A DNA stretch of 6,771 nt from NCBI GenBank assembly GCA_003567055.1, contig PXAW01000050.1, forward strand, positions 1 through 6,771. The letters are read 5' to 3'. The notes beneath the pieces were generated by a model. It did not search any database and had not been told where the DNA came from. It saw nothing but the letters and a program-made list of their open reading frames with translations. This document shows positions 5,103 through 6,771 of the stretch, one piece after another (position 1 is the first letter of the stretch; the number at the start of each line of letters is the position of its first letter). The position numbers and the translations under genes are program-made. Source of the DNA: Hyphomicrobiales bacterium. GTDB lineage: Bacteria; Pseudomonadota; Alphaproteobacteria; Rhizobiales; Beijerinckiaceae.

Positions 5103-6329
5103 TCATCCGCCCCAGGCGACCCGCAGCGGATTGTCGGCGAGGGCTTGTGCATCCGGGCGGTCGATGCCCGGCTGGCCGAGAAAGGCCTGCCACAGTGCTT
5201 CGACCTCGTCGCGGCCGAGATCCTTGACGATGAAGACGAGCCGGGTGCGCCGGTCGGCATCGTCGGGCCAGGCATCGAGAATGGCGGGGACGTGCACGAC
5301 ATGCTGTACGCCATGCAGCACGACGGGATGATCGGGATCTTCGGCAATACAGACGATTCCCTTGACGCGCAGCAGCTTGGCGCCGTGGCTCGCCCGCAGG
5401 AGATCGAGGAAGAGATCGAGGCTGCGCTGGGGCACCGGCGCGTCGCTCGTCAGGCAGAAGGCCCGGATCGAGGCGTCGTGGCGGTTGACGTCGTGATGGT
5501 GGTGGTGATGTCCGTCGTGGCCATGCGCGTGGCCATGCGCGTGGCCGTGATCATGCCCATGATCATGTCCATGTCCGTGATCATGAGCATGCTGGCGCCG
5601 GTGCGCGGCATCTTCCGCCTCGGCGATGGCTTCGGCTGAAAGCCATGTCGCGACATCGCCGATCTTGCCCTGCGTGTCGAACAAGCCCGACATCACCATG
5701 CTTTCGAGATCGAGCGCATCCCCGGCATCGAGGATCGCGGCACCGGGATTGAGCTGGCGCAAGCGTGCGGTGAGCGCCGCGACCGCTCCGGAATCGGACA
5801 GATCCGTCTTGCTAAGAACCAGCCGGTCCGCCATCGCAGCCTGGCGTACGGCTTCCTCATGCGCGTCCAGCGTCGCCGCGCCCGCCATGGCATCGACCAC
5901 GGTGACGACGCCCTGCACGGCAAAGCGCATCGAGAGATAGGGGTGGTAGAGCACCGCATGCAGGATCGGCGCCGGATCGGCGAGGCCCGTGGTCTCGATG
6001 ATCACGCGCTTGAAGGGCATGATGCGGTCATTGTCGCGCTTGCGCAGCAGATCTTCGAGCGTGTGGATCAGATCGCCGCGCACCGAGCAGCACAGGCAGC
6101 CTGCCGAGAGCAGGATCATGCCCTCATCCACCGTCTCGACCAGCATGTGATCGAGCCCGATCTCGCCGAATTCGTTGACGATCACCACGGTATCGGACAT
6201 GGCGGGGTCGGTGAGGATGCGGTTGAGCAGCGTCGTCTTGCCGGAACCGAGGAAGCCGGTGAGGACCGTCAGCGGCAAGGGCTCCGGGCGGCGTCCGGCG
6301 GCAGGCTGTCCCGTGTTCTGGTCGGTCAT
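5103..6329 (-). CDS. COG0523/CobW-type metallochaperone GTPase with histidine-rich linker
   Basis: This is a cytoplasmic G3E-family P-loop GTPase that binds a transition metal (zinc, cobalt, nickel or similar, not determinable here) and transfers or inserts it using GTP. The 408 residues show every family motif: Walker A GFLGSGKTT (25-33), NEFGEIGLD (52-60), the metal-binding CLCC (78-81) in GCLCCSVRGDL, ETTGLADP (112-119) and the guanine-recognition SKTD (173-176). A linker at about 243-284 carries 21 histidines in 42 residues, mostly alternating HG/HD/HA, plus a run of six His (274-279). The CobW C-terminal domain follows, including LRVKGI (320-325) and QHVVH. The ATG at 6329 has GGAG 8 bases upstream, located inside the end of the permease gene, so translation is probably coupled. 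No cobalamin genes adjoin it, so I do not call it cobW; the zinc-related ZNG1/YeiR/YjiA-like branch is equally possible. Confidence 0.93.
   Translation of the reverse strand: MTDQNTGQPAAGRRPEPLPLTVLTGFLGSGKTTLLNRILTDPAMSDTVVIVNEFGEIGLDHMLVETVDEGMILLSAGCLCCSVRGDLIHTLEDLLRKRDNDRIMPFKRVIIETTGLADPAPILHAVLYHPYLSMRFAVQGVVTVVDAMAGAATLDAHEEAVRQAAMADRLVLSKTDLSDSGAVAALTARLRQLNPGAAILDAGDALDLESMVMSGLFDTQGKIGDVATWLSAEAIAEAEDAAHRRQHAHDHGHGHDHGHDHGHAHGHAHGHDGHHHHHHDVNRHDASIRAFCLTSDAPVPQRSLDLFLDLLRASHGAKLLRVKGIVCIAEDPDHPVVLHGVQHVVHVPAILDAWPDDADRRTRLVFIVKDLGRDEVEALWQAFLGQPGIDRPDAQALADNPLRVAWGG
5493..5591 (-). repeat. Short tandem codon repeat encoding the His-rich linker
   Basis: The stretch is built from imperfect 6- and 12-bp units encoding His-Gly, His-Asp and His-Ala pairs, for example GGCCATGCGCGT twice in a row on the plus strand, ending in a His6 run. 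Such repeats expand and contract easily by slippage in multiples of 6 bases, changing metal-binding capacity without breaking the frame. The reading frame is intact here. Confidence 0.8.
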
Positions 6330-6334
6330 GCATC

Positions 6335-6771
6335 TTACTCCGTCAGGGCGCGGCGCGTGGCAAGCGCACGGCTGCGCCGGTTCTCCATGAGCACATTGGT
6401 GGCGACGGCGCCGACGACAAGGGCGCCGCCGAGGAATTGCAGGGGCACGAGCCGCTCGCCGAGCAGGATCGCCGAGGCGGCGGTCGCGACCACCGGTTCG
6501 GCGCAGAAGGCGAGGCCTACCACCACGGCCGAGGCGCGCACGAGGGCGACGAGCTGGAAGAACAATCCCGCCATGTAGGTCGCGATCAGAAGCGCCACGG
6601 CAGCAGGCGCCACCGTCAGCGCTGCCGGCGGATCGAGGGCGCCGAGCATGCCGCCCACGATGATGCAGGCGGGGATCACGGCGAGATTGACCCAGAATAT
6701 CTTGGACAGTGTCGCCGTCTTCGGGGAACGGGCGCCGGAGAAGAATTGCAGCGTTGCCGAGGCGCTCGCCA
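6335..6771 (-). CDS. EamA/DMT-superfamily permease (partial, C-terminal 145 codons)
   Basis: This is an inner-membrane drug/metabolite transporter superfamily protein; the substrate is unknown. The gene enters from beyond the right edge. The visible part reads ASASATLQFFSGARSPKTA, then IFWVNLAVIPACIIVGGMLG, and continues to the stop at 6335-6337. It contains about four to five hydrophobic helices and the typical EamA ending: a helix with LVRASAVVVGLAFCAEPVVA, then AILLGERLVPLQFLGGALVV, where the GER(L)-P-LQ-GGALV pattern is the family hallmark. A basic tail, ENRRSRALATRRALTE, follows and should be cytoplasmic. Full members have about 290-310 residues and ten helices, so roughly half is missing. 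It lies 5 bases upstream of the GTPase start and probably shares its transcript. Confidence 0.88.
   Translation of the reverse strand, partial: ASASATLQFFSGARSPKTATLSKIFWVNLAVIPACIIVGGMLGALDPPAALTVAPAAVALLIATYMAGLFFQLVALVRASAVVVGLAFCAEPVVATAASAILLGERLVPLQFLGGALVVGAVATNVLMENRRSRALATRRALTE

Noticed and set aside
5493..5603. CRISPR-like or non-coding tandem repeat
   Set aside because: The repeats are in frame and encode the His-rich linker of an intact GTPase; unit size is 6-12 bp with no spacers.
5103..6329. CobW as a dedicated cobalamin biosynthesis protein
   Set aside because: No cobalamin genes or riboswitch are nearby; the family includes zinc, nickel and other metal branches, so only the family is called.

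Overview
The window is GC-rich, densely coded bacterial chromosome with an AT-rich regulatory island at about 393-531. The gene content (a tripartite tricarboxylate transporter with an IclR-type regulator, a COG0523 GTPase, a CelD/BcsL-like acetyltransferase) and a perfect TTAA-N7-TTAAC motif of the CtrA type suggest an alphaproteobacterium. No tRNA, rRNA, CRISPR array, insertion sequence or integrase was found, and nothing points to recent transfer.

Left part (1-3649): a leftward IclR-family regulator, cut by the window edge, is divergent from a rightward operon in the order tctC-tctB-tctA. This operon encodes a complete TTT carboxylate importer: periplasmic binding protein, small four-to-five-helix membrane subunit and large membrane subunit. 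The 139-bp divergent gap holds two TTTC-N7-GAAA inverted repeats centred 20 bp apart, a separate perfect 8-bp-arm inverted repeat close to the regulator start, and a consensus -35 box. The likely picture is an IclR protein that controls the importer and probably itself in response to the imported carboxylate or its metabolite. A long perfect hairpin between tctC and tctB probably sets the binding protein to membrane subunit ratio.

Middle part (3650-5102): convergent with tctA is a leftward gene for a CelD/BcsL-like GNAT protein, probably 400 residues from the ATG at 4878. Its 224-bp upstream region has a perfect 14-bp palindrome, a CtrA-type box and a terminator-like hairpin belonging to the next gene.

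Right part (5103-6771): a leftward pair, the C-terminal half of an EamA/DMT-family permease (cut by the window edge) followed 5 nt later by a COG0523/CobW-type metallochaperone GTPase with a 21-histidine metal-binding linker. The pair is probably one transcript with translational coupling.

Most of the window is recognisable. The parts worth a second look are the regulatory structures, the permease/GTPase coupling and the poorly characterised acetyltransferase-like gene. I see no convincing evidence of a wholly new system.
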